A DNA stretch of 64,000 nucleotides from Dactylosporangium sucinum (GTDB taxonomy: Bacteria; Actinomycetota; Actinomycetes; Mycobacteriales; Micromonosporaceae), in contig NZ_BMPI01000001.1 of the NCBI RefSeq assembly GCF_014647515.1, positions 124,001 through 188,000 on the forward strand, written 5' to 3'. Shown one piece after another: positions 27,174 to 39,700 of the stretch. Numbering within the stretch: the stretch's first letter is position 1; the number at the start of each line of letters is the position of its first letter. Below the pieces are notes generated by a model that was not told the origin of the DNA, made no database searches, and saw nothing but the letters and a program-made list of their open reading frames with translations. Position numbers and translations under genes: made by a program.

Positions 27174-27753
27174 CCATCGCCCTGGGCCAGCCAACCGGCG
27201 TCCGGGTGCAGCAGCGCCGGCTGCCACACCGGCGTGTGCGCGACCGGCGGAGCACCGGCGGTCGCGGGGAACCGCCGCATGGAGGTGGTCGGCCGACCGT
27301 TCAGCAGCCGGGGGCGCGGCACGCCGTACGGGTTGAACTCGACCGCGCTGAACATGCTCGTCCCGTCGCGCGGGTTCAGCCAGTACGCCCCGGGGCTGGC
27401 GAGGACCTCCGCGCCGAGGCGGTCGCGCAGCGCGGGCGCGAAGGCATGCCCGACCGACGCACCCGCCTCGCCCATGAACAGCTGGACGGCGGGGAACCGG
27501 CCCAGCTTGACCCGCAGCACGTACGCCAGGTCGGCCGGGTCGACCCGGATCCCGTCCAGGCCGTCCACGAAGCCGGTGCCGCCGTGGCCTTCCAGGTGTA
27601 CGCCGACCTTGCCCGGCTCGAGCCTGGCGTTGCGGATCAGCTCCCGGCGCAGGGTGGTGCGTGACTGTGCCGCGCCGCGAACCCAGACGTGGGTGCCCCG
27701 CGGCGTCTGGATGACCTCGGTGAGCGCGAGCAACTCCTGGCGGGACACGGTCG
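27164..27753 (-). other. CPD-like module 7 (C-terminal), nucleophile lost
   Basis: Domain of the giant protein. It keeps the module pattern (SRQELLALTEV, HVWVR, VGVHLEGHGG with the His). Where six other copies have Cys before a Glu or another small residue, this copy has LFMGEAG, with Gly (27470-27472). It is therefore probably inactive. Confidence 0.5.
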
Positions 27754-30700
27754 ACACCACATGCGGGACCGACTCGGCCAGCCCGGTGCCCCGGCGCACC
27801 ATGCCGACCACCGGCGTGGGCCGGCCCGGGCCGGCGGGGAGCACCGCGCCGACCGCGACCGCGCCGACCGGTACGGACACCAGGTCACCGCCGGCGTCGG
27901 TGCCGACACCGGTCGGCAGCTCGACCACGATCGAGCCGGAAATGCCCTGCGGCGGCGGCCGGCGGCCGGCGAACACCTTGCCGTCCGGCCGGCCGAGCAG
28001 CCAGCGCCGCACCTGTTCCGCCGGGTCGGTCCCATCGTCCCGGATGACCACGTAGCTCGGCTCGTACACCGGCGGGACCGGCGGCTGCGGGTGGCGGACC
28101 GCGTGCATGAACGCGGTGCCGCCACCGAGCGGTGCCAAGGTGCGGATCGGTGGCAGGCCGGGCCGGTGCACCACCAGGTCGACGATCTTCGGTGGGCCGA
28201 CGGTCACGCTGTGGTCGACGTACGCGAGCACCATCAGGTCCACCGCGCGCAGCAGCAGATCGGGGAAGTCGGCGCCCGGCACGCCGACGGTCACCTGCGG
28301 CACGCCGGGGCGGCTCCGCGGGGAGGGTCGCAGCGGGGCGAGGTGGTTGGCGGCCTGTGCCTGGGTCCGGATCCACAGCCCGTACGGCCGCTGGCCCACC
28401 AGCCAGTCGGCGAGCAGGTCGATCGTGCGGTCCGGCCCAAGCGTCGGGTCGGTCGGCGGCTGCGCCCCGGGCGGCCTGGCCTGCAGGCCCGACGCGAGCG
28501 ACCGGAGCACCTGCCGGCCGGCCCGGTCCACCGGGTGCACCTGCCCGGCGAGGCCGGCCTCGTCCATGAGCGCCGCGGGTTCGATCTCCACCGGCCCGGT
28601 CTGCCCCAGCGCCCACCAGGCCCGGGCGAGCTGCGCGAACTCGGTCGCGGGCACCCGGGTCGGCAGCAGCGGATGCAGGATGGCCGGGCCGTACGGCAGG
28701 CCGGCCAGCCAGGGCAGCACGGAGCCCAGGTCCTCGACGTTGGCGTCCACGGTGATCCGCGGGTAGCGCGGGTCGGGCAGCCAGGCGTCCGCAACGCCGG
28801 CCAGCGGCGCCGCGACGCCGGCCGCCACCGAGAAGAGGTGCACCCCGGCCGGCGTCCGCCGCCAGGCGAGCCGGCCGAACGGCGCCGGGATCGCGGGCAG
28901 CACCGCGGGCAGCACCCCGTACCAGGCCGGTCGGACGGGGCCGCCCTTCAGCAGCCGATGCTGCGCCGCGAACGCGTCCGCCTCGACCGGGATCTTGAAC
29001 CGGTACGCCGCGTACGCGACCCGTTGGCGCACCTGCCAGGATCTGGCCGCGGCCGAGCGGGCGGCCCGGTGCGGGCTGTTGGCGGGGGTGGCGGCCAGCG
29101 CGGCTTCCGCGCGCGCCGACCCGGCGCCGGCCACGTGCAACGCGTCCATCAGCGACCGCTCAACGCCCTGCCGCGGGCCGAACACCCAGCTCCACCACAA
29201 CGTCGCGGCCCGGTAGCCGGCCTCGCCGGGCAGCAGCGGGCGGGCGGCGGCCGCCTTCAAGACCTCGGGGCGACCGAGGGGGAACAGCACGGCGAGGGTC
29301 GACGGGTCGCCGCCCAACCCGAACACCATCCGGTGCATCAGGTGGTGCTGCTCGGCGTGGCGCAGCTCGTGGTAGAGCGAGGACAGCACCTGCTCGACAT
29401 CGATGACCTGGGCGATCGCGACCCGCCACGGTCCGCCCGAGAAACCGGCCCGGGCGTACGCCACCCCGCCCAGTTCGACGTCGACGGGGGGCACCCCGGC
29501 CCGGGCCAGCGTCTCGGTGGCCAGCTGGCGCAGCACGGCCAGCCGTGCGGCCGGAGCCATGCCCGCCCAGCCGGCGACCAGCACCGCCGCCCGTGACCGG
29601 TACCAGGCGGCGAACTCGTCGGTGTGCATGCCGACGCCGGAACCCACCTCCTCCAGCTCGACCGCCGGCGTGCGCTGGGTGACGGTGACCGTGGCCCAGC
29701 GCGCCCGGAGCCGGTCCAACAGCTGCTGCCGCGCGTCGGTACCGGCCGCCACCACACCGGCGGCGAAGCCCGGGTTCGCCTGCCAGGGCCCCAGCGCCAG
29801 CACACCGCTCACCGGATCCTCGTACAGCACCTCGAACGCGCCGGCCACCAGCGGACGCTGGACGCCGCCCTGGATCAGAACGTCCGGCGCCCCGGCGGCA
29901 GCCGCCGGCCCACGGGTGGCGGTGGCCATCGCCGGTGCGTCGATCCCGCCCCGCACGAAGGTGGCGTAGACGTACTCCCTGACCCGCGGCGCGCGCGGCG
30001 GCAGCTGCTCGTACAGCTTGAGGAATCCCGAATCGGGCCGCTCGTTGTGCCCGAACTGCAGCTCCCGGTCGAGGTCGGCGTCGGCCGCGTTCGGCGCCAG
30101 CAGGCCGAACTCGAACGCGACCTGCGGGTCGGTGGCGTCGTACCGCACCAGCGTGCGCCGGTACCAGTCCGGACGCTGGCTGGTGAGCCAGGTGTGCCGG
30201 TCCGCGGCGATCGTATGGCCGTCCGGCGCGGTCGCGGCCGGCAACTGATCCTCGGTCAGCCGGTTGACCTGCTGCCAGGTCGTGGGGGTCGGTATCATCC
30301 ACTGCTTTGCCGGCTTGCGCAGCCAGCCGAGGTCGGAGAACTCCGGTCGCAGCAGGACGTGGTTGACCACCCGGTGCACGCCCTGGCCGGGCCGGAACAC
30401 GGTACGGATCGTGATCCCGGCCAGCTTCTCCGGCGGTACCAGCAGGTCCGGGCCGCCCCGGCGCCGGGCGGCGCGCAGGTCCGGGCCGGGCCGGTTGCCG
30501 GGCACCCGGTCCACCTTCAGCGCGTGCCCGACCGGCACGTGCACCTCGTACAGGTGCTGGTTGGCGGCGACCGCCGGCTTGACGCTGTACAGCGGCATTG
30601 CCTGCACGCCGGCGTGGAAGCCGGACCACCGGATCGCCCGGTCCAGCAGGAGGAACGCCGTCGACGCAGCGGCCACCGGCCACGTCGGCGTGCTGTCCGG

Positions 30701-33700
30701 GAGACCGTCGATCTTCCACAGGCCGTGCCGGGCGCCGGCCGGGCCGGGTCCCCCGCCGCCCACCTGCCGGGCGGGAGCGGGCGGCCGGGCGGCCCGCACG
30801 GGCGCCGGGGCGGACGGGCCGGCCGTCGCGTTGACCCGGGGGTTCAGCCGGGGCAGCCACGGCCCGGACGCATCCACCGGCCCCGGCTCGCCGGGCTCGT
30901 ACGGCACCGCGGCGGCGCCCTGCTCCGCCGGGTACCGCAGCATCTTCCCGGCCGACCCGGCCGGCGGGGCCAGCCGCGGGCGGGGCACCCCGAACCGGTC
31001 CAGCGCCAGGCCGGCGGCGACGCTCCTGCCGGTGCGCAGGTTGAGCCAGGTCACGTCGGGGCGGACCAGTACCGCACCGCCGGTCACGTCCCGCAGCCGG
31101 CCGCCGAAGTCGGACAGCCCGAGCTCGCAGCCCAGCAGGTCGTAGGAGACGCCGGGGCCGAGCGCCCAGTGTGCCCGCAGCACCCGGCCGAGCGTCGCCG
31201 GGTCGACCGGCCGGCCGTCCAGCAGCACCCGGCCGCCGCGCGCCTCGACGTGCAGCGGGACGTATCCGTCGCGGTACCGCGAGCGCCAGACCGCGTGCCG
31301 CTGGACCCAGCTCGACGCCTCGCCCGGGGTACGCAGCCAGACCCGCGGCCGGCCGTCGTACCCGGGCAGCACCTCGACCATCGCGGCCAGTTCGGTTTCG
31401 GTCCAGGGGCTCGCCTGCTCGTCGCGGGCGGGTGCCTCCGCCGAGCGAACCACGTAGGCCAGGGCCGCGTCGCCCAGCAGCGGTACCTCCGAACCGGACA
31501 GCACGCCGGACAGCACGACGCCGTCCAGCGGCACGTCGAGCAGGTGCGACTGCCCCGGCACCGGGACTCCGACGCCGGCCGGGAACTCGATCACGATGTC
31601 GGCGGCGGACAACTCCTCCGCCCGCGGCGGCCGGCGGGTGGTCCGCACGGTGCCGACCGGCGCCCGGAGTGCCGCCCGGACGTCCGCCTCCGGGTCGGTG
31701 CCGGTCCGCCGGACCACCCGGTAGCTCGGGCCGTCCGGCGGTACCTCGGACCCGGCCGCCCACCAGGCGCTCGCCCGGCTGCCCCGCGGCTCCCAGGGCG
31801 CGTTCGGGTCCATCGGGGACGACGGGCCGTGCGGTTCGAACGGTCGCGGCGGCCGGGTCGGGTCCGGGGAGAACAGCCGGTACCGGCCGGTCGGCCGGCC
31901 CTGCGCGTCGCGGATCGGCCGCAGCTTGCCGTCGACCAGGCCGACCTTGGTGACGACCGAGGTGCCGACGTACCGGTGGATCAGCACGACATCCTCGGGC
32001 CCGGCCGTCTCCCGCTGGTTGTGCACGGCCAGCCGCTGGGCGAAGGAGTCGTCGCCGAGGCCGGCCTGGCACACCGGCAGGATGTACTTCGAGTCGAGCT
32101 TGAGCTGGTGGCGCAGGTAACGCACCATCTCCCCGGCGTCGAGGAACCGGTTCCCGGCGAACGCCTTGCCGGCGAAGCCGTGGAAGTGCAGCCCGATGTA
32201 CCCGGCCGGCGGCACGTACGCGGCCACCGCCGTGCGTTCGTTCTCGAACCTCCTGTACGCATCGGCCAGCCCCTCGGACGGCCCGTTCTGTTCCGGCAGC
32301 GTGCGAAACCAGATGGACCTGACCTCGCCGGAGGGGTTCGTGAAGATCTCTACGAGGCCGGCCAGCTCCTCCGCGCGGTACGGCGGCTGGTCGGGGTCGG
32401 GCAACGGGGTGAGGGTCGGGCTGATCGCCCGGTCGTTGACCAGCAGCGCGGCCATCGCCTGCACCTGGGCCGCGGGTGAGGAGTAGTGCCGGGTGACGTG
32501 GTCCAGCAGCGCCTGCCGCTCCGCCGGGGTCGGGTTGCTCACCCGCCACCGGCCGGCCCGCACCTCCGGCGGCTGCCACTGGTCGTGCACGCCGGTGGTC
32601 GCGGCACCGTGTCCGGTTACCGGCTCGGCCGGTGTCGCCGCGGTCCCGGCCTGCTTGACCAGGCTCAGCGCGGCCAGCATCCGGGCCTGCCAGACGGCCG
32701 GCTCCAGGGTGCCTCGGAACACCCGGATCTCGGCGGTACGGCGGTCGGGCGGGTCGAGTTGGGGCCGCCTGAGGTTGAGCGCGACGGACCGGGAATAACC
32801 GGAGGCTCGCAGCAGCCCGTGGTCGGTGGCGAAGTCGGAGCGCGGGGCCGCGTCCCACAGCGGCTGGGCATGCGCCAGGCTGGATATCCGGTTCACCTGC
32901 GGGTTGGCCGCCAGCCGCAGCAGCTGCGGCATCGACGCCTCGGCCAGCTGGTGCAGCCTGACGAACGAGCCCTTGCCCGGCTCGAACTGGCCGGTGCTGA
33001 CGTGCACGTGCGCGCCGGTCAGCGCGGAGGCGACCGCACCGTACCGGTGCAGGACGGCGAGGCCCCGGGCGAAGCCGCGGCCGGTGCGCTGCCAGTGCGT
33101 CGCCGCGTTCGGGCCGCCCGGTGCCCAGTGCTGGATCGGCGAGACCAGCTCGCCGCCGCGGGGGACCGTCCAGTCGCGCTGGAACGACCAGGTGCCGGGG
33201 TGGTCCGAGTACGTCGACACCGCGTGGTACCGCTGCTGCGTCGTGCGGTTCGTCAGCCGCTCGCGCAGCAGGTCCCGCGCGATGAGCTGGATCCGCACCC
33301 GTGAGTCGATGCTGGCGAACGGATTGTCCGGCCGGCCCGGCTCGTTGGTGTCGACGTCGATCAGGTCGAACTCGATCTCCCCGCCGTACCGGATGTCCTC
33401 GGTCGGGTACTCCTCCGCGGGCAGTTCGCCCAGCAACGGGATCGGTGACAGCCCGCGCGCGATCCGGCGCAGCAGCCACTCGGTCGTGACCTGCTCCGGG
33501 CCGGCGGGCAGCTCGTCCTGCTCGTCGGCGACGCCGTCGAAGTCGGCGGTCGGCCGCTCGATCCAGTCCGGAAAGCCGGTGATCGGGTCGAGTCCCGTTC
33601 CGTCGCCGCCCGCCGGCACGGTGCCCGGTCCGTCGTCCGACGACAGGATCTCGTACGCCCGGTCCGGGGAGAGGAGTACCAGCGGCAGCACGCCGTGGTC

Positions 33701-36700
33701 GGGATCGGTCACGAAGAGGTCCCAGTCGTAGGCGTCGTCCCGGATCTGCTCGGACCGATCGTCGACCAGGACCGGCGACGCCTGCTCGCCCAGCTCGGCA
33801 AGGGTCTGCTGGAGGCTCTGCCGCGCCCGCGGCGGCAGCGCCATCAGCCCGCCGGCCAGCCGCCGGTACGCGTCGGCCGGCAGCATCCAGGGCCTCACCT
33901 CGGCGAGCTCGGCCAGCAGGTCGTGCCAGTTCACCAGCCGCAGGTCGACCTCGAACGGGTTGAGCGTCGGGTCCTCCTCGGCCAGCCGCCGCGCCAACGC
34001 GCTCGGCTGCGCCACCACCGATTCCGGACCGGCCGGCCAGTCCGGCTGGTCGAGCAGGTGACCGAAGCCGGCGAACGGCATCCGCCGCCAGGGCGTCGGC
34101 ACCCACTCGGTGGCGAGCAACAGCTCGGCGTACCGCTCCCAGTCGGCCTCCGAGGCGGCCACCGCATCGAGCAACCGCACCGCGTTCATGATGTCGCCGG
34201 CGCGCCGGGCGTGGTCGCCGGCCGCCTCGTACGGGAACGAGCCGATCGGGGTGCCGGTCGCGGCGCGCCCGGCCGCGGCCCGTACCAGCCCCCGCGCCAG
34301 CGCCACCCGGGACCACAGCAGGCCCGGGTCGAGGCTGCCGGCGAGCGGTACCCGCAGGTTGTCGTCCGGCTGCCAGTTCACCTCCAGCGTGTACAGCCCG
34401 GGCACGTCGTGCAGGCCGCGCACCGCGTCGACCGGGGACGCGTCCGGCGCCGGTTGCCGACCCATGTCCCGGGGCGCGCCGCCCGGCGCGTGGTGCAGCA
34501 GCCGGGTCAGCGTGTCCTCGTACCCGTGCAGCAACTCGCGCAGGTGCAGGTAGGGCAGCAGCTGCGTGCCGTAGCCCGTGGTCAGGTCGAGCTCGCCGTC
34601 GGCCAGTTCCAGCCCGGCCGCCGCGACCAGGCGCAGCACCTCCGCGAAGCCGGCCCGGTAGGTCGCGGTGTCGCGCAGGTCGAAGAAGGCGAGCCGGTCG
34701 TCGGACAGGGAGGCGACGCCGGTCGCCTCGATCGCCGCCGCGATGCCGCGGTCGACCACGCCGGCCCCGCCGGGCCGTCGGACGGTGAGCTCCAGCGCGA
34801 CGCGGCGATCGACCCCGTCGGCTTCGGAGTCGTCCGCCGGGCCGGACAGCTGTACGGCCGGGCCACCCGCCGCCAGCCGCTGCCGCACCCGCTGCGCGAC
34901 CCGCTCCAGCCGGGGCCGGCCCGGGTCCAGCCCGGCCAGCGGCAGCCCGGCGAGGCCGTGCGTGACCACCTCGACCGGGCTGCCGACGAGCCACACCCCC
35001 AGGCGACCGACCAGCCGGGCCACCACCCCGTCGGGCACCGACAACCCGGGCACGCCCACGGTGAGCAGCGGCGACCGGGAGTACTGCCGGGGCTGCGGGG
35101 CCTGCGACCCGTGCGGGAGCAGGCGCGGCCGGACCCACAGGTTGTTCTCCCCGACCACCGACAGGACCCAGTCCTCGCCCAGGTCGTACCAGCCGGGCCG
35201 GTGCTCGACCTCGACGAGCCCGTCGGCGAGCAGCCACCCGGGCGGCTGCGGCGCCGGGTAGAAGTGGAACTCGGTGGCGACGGCCTCCGGCATCGGCCGG
35301 CCCCGCCCGTCCACGGCGTGCACCCGCGTGCCGGCGGCGGGGCGCCGGGTGAGCCCGGAGACCGGCACCGCGACCGGCCCGGCACCGTGCTCCCGGCCGC
35401 GCCGCGCGGCGAGGGCGGCCGCCTGCCCCGGGGTGATCGGCGTGGTCGGGCGCAGGTCGAGGATGGCGTGGTCGCGGACGAACGCCGGGAGCTGGGCGAG
35501 CACCGTGAGCGCGTCCTCGGCGCTCACCCCGACCGCGGTCAGCCGCAGCCGCGACAGGTGCGGTACCGCCGGTACCGCCGGCACCGGCGCGCCGTCGGCG
35601 ACGAGCAGCAGCCCGGACCGGTGCACGGTCAGGGTCGTCCCGCCCGGCGCGGACACCGACCCGTCCGGGACGATCCGTTCCCATCGGGGCGCCAGCGGGC
35701 CGGCCACCAGCAGCCGGCGCATCAGTGCGTGCGCGTCGGCGGCCCGGACGTCCACGCTGGACAGCGCTTCGCGGGCGGCCCGGCGCTCGCGAAGCGCGCC
35801 TTGCAGGTCCGCCTCCGCCGCGGTGTCCGAGCTTTCCGTGGCCTCCGTGGTGTCCACGGTGGACATCAGCCGGTCGACCCGGTCCTGTGCCGTGGCCAGC
35901 CGCCGGACGGCCTGGCTCACGGCCCTCCCCGCGCCGGTCCCGGACGGCGCCGCCGCCTCCCACCAGTCGACCGCGGCGGCGTACCCGGGCGCGCCGCCGT
36001 ACAGCGGTGCGGCGAACGCGGCGCGGACCACCGCGCGGGTGGCGGGCGAGCCGTCGCCCCACCCGGCGAGTGCGGCCAGCTCGGCCGGGCTGCCCGCCCA
36101 GCCCGCGAGCAGGCGCAGCACCGCGAACCGCTGCTCGGCCTGGCGCAGCGCGACGAGCAGCTCGGCGACCAGCGCGCCCGCGTCGAGGCCGCCCGGCCCG
36201 CCGGACCGGGCCGGCAGCACCAGCTCCCAGCGCTCCTCGTCGAAGGCCACCGTCCGGTCGCCGCGCCCTCCGGCCCGGACCGCGGGCGCCGGGATCCCGG
36301 CCAGTGCGGCGGTCTGCGCCGTCAGCGCCCGCACGGCCGCGATGCGGTCCGCGTCCGGCGACCGGTGCAGCGCGTCGAGCGTCTCCTGGGCGAGCTGCCG
36401 GTACCAGGCCAGGGCCTGGTCGCTGCCGAGCCCGACGGCCCGGCCGTGGTCACCGCCGGGCGCCGGGGCCTGCGGCGCGACGGTCACCTGGTAGCCGGCG
36501 CTCGCCAGCCGCCCGATCAGCCAGGACTGCCAGTCGACCGGCGCCGTGGCGGTGCCGGCCGGCGCCGGGTTGGCCTGTGGCGGGTCGAGCACCAGCCGGG
36601 ACCGGCCGTGTGCGTCGGGCGGGCCGACCTCCCGGACCACGAACGCGCCGTCGATCCGCTCGGCGGGCTGCGCGGCCCCGGTCAGCGCGTCCGCGACCGG

Positions 36701-39700
36701 CGGCCCCGGCGGCAGGTCCGCTTCCCGCTCGGCCAGGTCGCGCCGGGTCAGCCGGCCGTCAAGGGCCTCGTGCGGGCGGCCCACGTACAGCACGTCGCCC
36801 GGGGCCAGCGCGGGCAGCGGCATCCGCCAGTACCAGTTGAGCAGGCCGGTCCCCGGGGTGGCCGCGGGCCCGGCGCGCAGATGCCCGGCCAGGTCGGCGT
36901 CCGGCTTGCCGCGCAGGCCGGCCTGGAACGCCACCCGCGGATCGGTGCGGCTGACGTGCAGCATCAGCCCGAGGTCGGGGCCCAGCCGGCGGGACGGCCG
37001 GTCCGGTGTCGCCGCCCCGGCGGTCGCGGGCCGGTGCAGCTCGTCCAGGGCACTGCCGATCAGCGGGTGTTCGGACACCAGCTCGTCGGAGCTGCCCGGC
37101 TGGTACACCTCGGTGATCCTGACCTGGCCCAGGGCGGCGCGCGGCACCAGCAGGTCCTGCCCGGCGCGCCGGGCGCCGGCCAGGTCGGCTTCGGTGTGCT
37201 TGGCGGGGCCGGTCCGCGCCGCCGGCCCGACCGGGTCGGCCGCGCCGGGCTCGACCCGCACCTCGTACAGGTGCCACGGCCCGTCGCCGGTCATCCGCTG
37301 TACCGGCTTGGTGGAGTACAGCGGCAGGGCGTCGGTGCCCGTGCGGAACCTGGTCCAGTCGTCGATCGGCGCCCGCAGCAGCAGGAACGCCCGCTCCGTG
37401 CGGGCGGAGCCACCGCGGGCGCCGGCCCGTCCGGGGAAGACCCGGTGGGCACGCTGGTTCGACGTCGAGGTGCCGCGCGGTGTCCAGCGCAGCCCGGCGT
37501 CGATCGACGCGGTGTGCGGGTGGATGCCTTTGTACCGGCGGACCGGCGCGCCCGGCCGGGCGGGAAGGTCGACGAACCCGCCGGACGGTTCGCCGTTGCT
37601 CAGCCGCGGTCGCAGCGTACGGCCGATCACGTCGTACCGGGTGACGAGTGTGACGCCGCTGCCCTCCGCGATGAGCGTGATGCCGTCGGCGGCGACCACC
37701 CGCCGGCCGCGCGCGTTGAGCTGCTCGGCGAACGACGGCCCACCGCCCGGCGGCGGCGCGGCGATCTCGCACACCGGCAGGAAGATGTCCTCGGTGATCC
37801 CGAGCTCGGCCAGGAACCGGTGCACCACCTCGGCCGGCAGCGGCCGCCCGGCCAGTGACGCCGCGCCGTCGCCGCCGTCCATGTGCACCGCGACGAAACC
37901 GGCCGGGACGTGCGCGCCGGACACCGCGCCCAGCGCCCGGTCGTACTCGACCGGGTCCTCCGCCCGGGCCAGCCGGAGCCAGACCGCGCGCACCGACCCG
38001 TCCGGGTGAAGGAACACCTCGTACGCGCTGTGCAGCTCGCCGACCGTCCACGGCGCCGCGCCCGGCTGGGCGGGAACCGGGCCGGTTGCCGGCGTCGTCC
38101 GGCTCGACCGGCCGGCCAGGCGGGCCAGCCGGTCCAACCCGTGGAGCGCCCGGCCCCAGGATGTCCACTGTGGATAGTGAAACACCTTGGCCCGGGGTTT
38201 GCCGGACATGCCGACGGAACCCAACGTACCGACGGCAGCCTGCGGTATTGCGGTGCCGCCCGCCCGGTGCGGCCGCTCGATGGTCGGCGCCGGCACCCGG
38301 CTGCCGCGCGGGTAGACCGAGCCCGCCGGCACCGACGGCGCGTCGCGCTCCGCCGGGTAGTAGTCGAAACCGCCGGTGAGCCAGCCGTCGCGCTGCTCCC
38401 ACCGCACCGGGAGCAGCGGCTTGCCGGAACCGTCGAACTGGACCCGGGCTGAGCCGTGGCCCCGGCCGCCGGCGAACCCCCACGAGTCAAACTTGGTCGC
38501 GAGGGTCGGCGCCCCGATCCGGTTGCGGAACCGCGCCGCGAAGGAGGTCGGCCCGCCGCCGACCCCGCACATGTCGAGCAGGTATCCGGCCGGGTTCAGC
38601 CGCAGATCGTGGCGCAGGTAGTCGGCGAGGAGCTCCGGCGACACCTCGCGCCCCTGGATGACCGCCTTCCCGTGTCCAGCGTGCCCGGTGACGACCAGGA
38701 CGCCGGGCAGCCCCGCGGTCGCCACCAGCGAAGACGACCGCTCGGCCAGCCTGACCGCCTCGGCCGGGCTGCGCAGCCACACTCCGGTGACCTTGCCGGT
38801 CCGGTCCCGGATCAGCTCGACGAGGCGGGGCATCTCCGCCCGGGTCCACGGCGAGCGCCGCACCTCCCGCCAGGTGGCGATCCCACCGGTCCCGGTCGCC
38901 ACCAGCGTGCCGGCCGGCACGTGCGCCACGGCGCCGGTGGTGACGTGGACCGGACCGTCGGCAGCCAGGACAGGCCAGCTGGCGGCGTGCGGGTAGCGGC
39001 TCATGAACGAGCCGGGTCCGCCGGTCCACAGGGAGCCGCCCAGCCCGGCCAGCCGGACCCGGGCCACCGGCTCAGGCGTCGTCGCGGCGAGCCGGTCGAT
39101 GACCCGCTGGAGCATGTCCGGGGCGACCGCCCGCCCGCCGATCAGCGGCGCGGTGGTGCCGTCCGGCAGGGTGGTCACCGGGAAGACGAGGGTCAGCGTC
39201 TGGGGCTCCTTGCGGACCTGGCGCACCGCGGCCCGCTGCGCGTCGACCTCCGATGCCGGCTGGCCGGGCCGCCAGAACCAGCGGCCGGCGCCGATCGGTT
39301 CACTGGCCGCCAACAGCAGTTCCTCGACCTCGCGGTCGGTCAGCGCCCACCCCGGCGGCAGTGGCGGCCGGTCCTGCCGGCGGGGCGCGCCGGTCACATA
39401 GTCCGCCAGCGTCCCGCTGTACCGGGTGTCGGTGCCGGTCAGGTCGCGCAGCAGCAGCGCCGACACCGACCGGTCGGTCGAGTTCACCGCGATGCGCCAC
39501 AGTGCGTTGGCCGGCAGCAGCACCGCCGCGTCGTCGCCGTCCGGCAGGATCGCCGCGCCCGGCGGCACCGCGACCTGCAACAGGATCCCCGGCCGGAGCC
39601 GGGCGGCCACCGGCGGGCGCAGCGAGCCGCGGACGTACCCGCCCGGCGGCAGGTCGAGCCGGCGTCCCCGGCGCACGCCGTCCGCCGACAGGCCGGGCAG

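Noticed and set aside
29960..30170. ADP-ribosyltransferase-like segment (VRYDATDPQVAFEFGL)
   Set aside because: The start resembles the Arg strand of pertussis-like ADP-ribosyltransferases, but I could not find the STS and ExE motifs in order, so I do not call it.
29160..36062. A 2,300-codon minus-strand frame
   Set aside because: It lies in a different frame from the giant gene, is almost all Arg/Gly/Ala/Pro, and has no recognised motif. It is a shadow.
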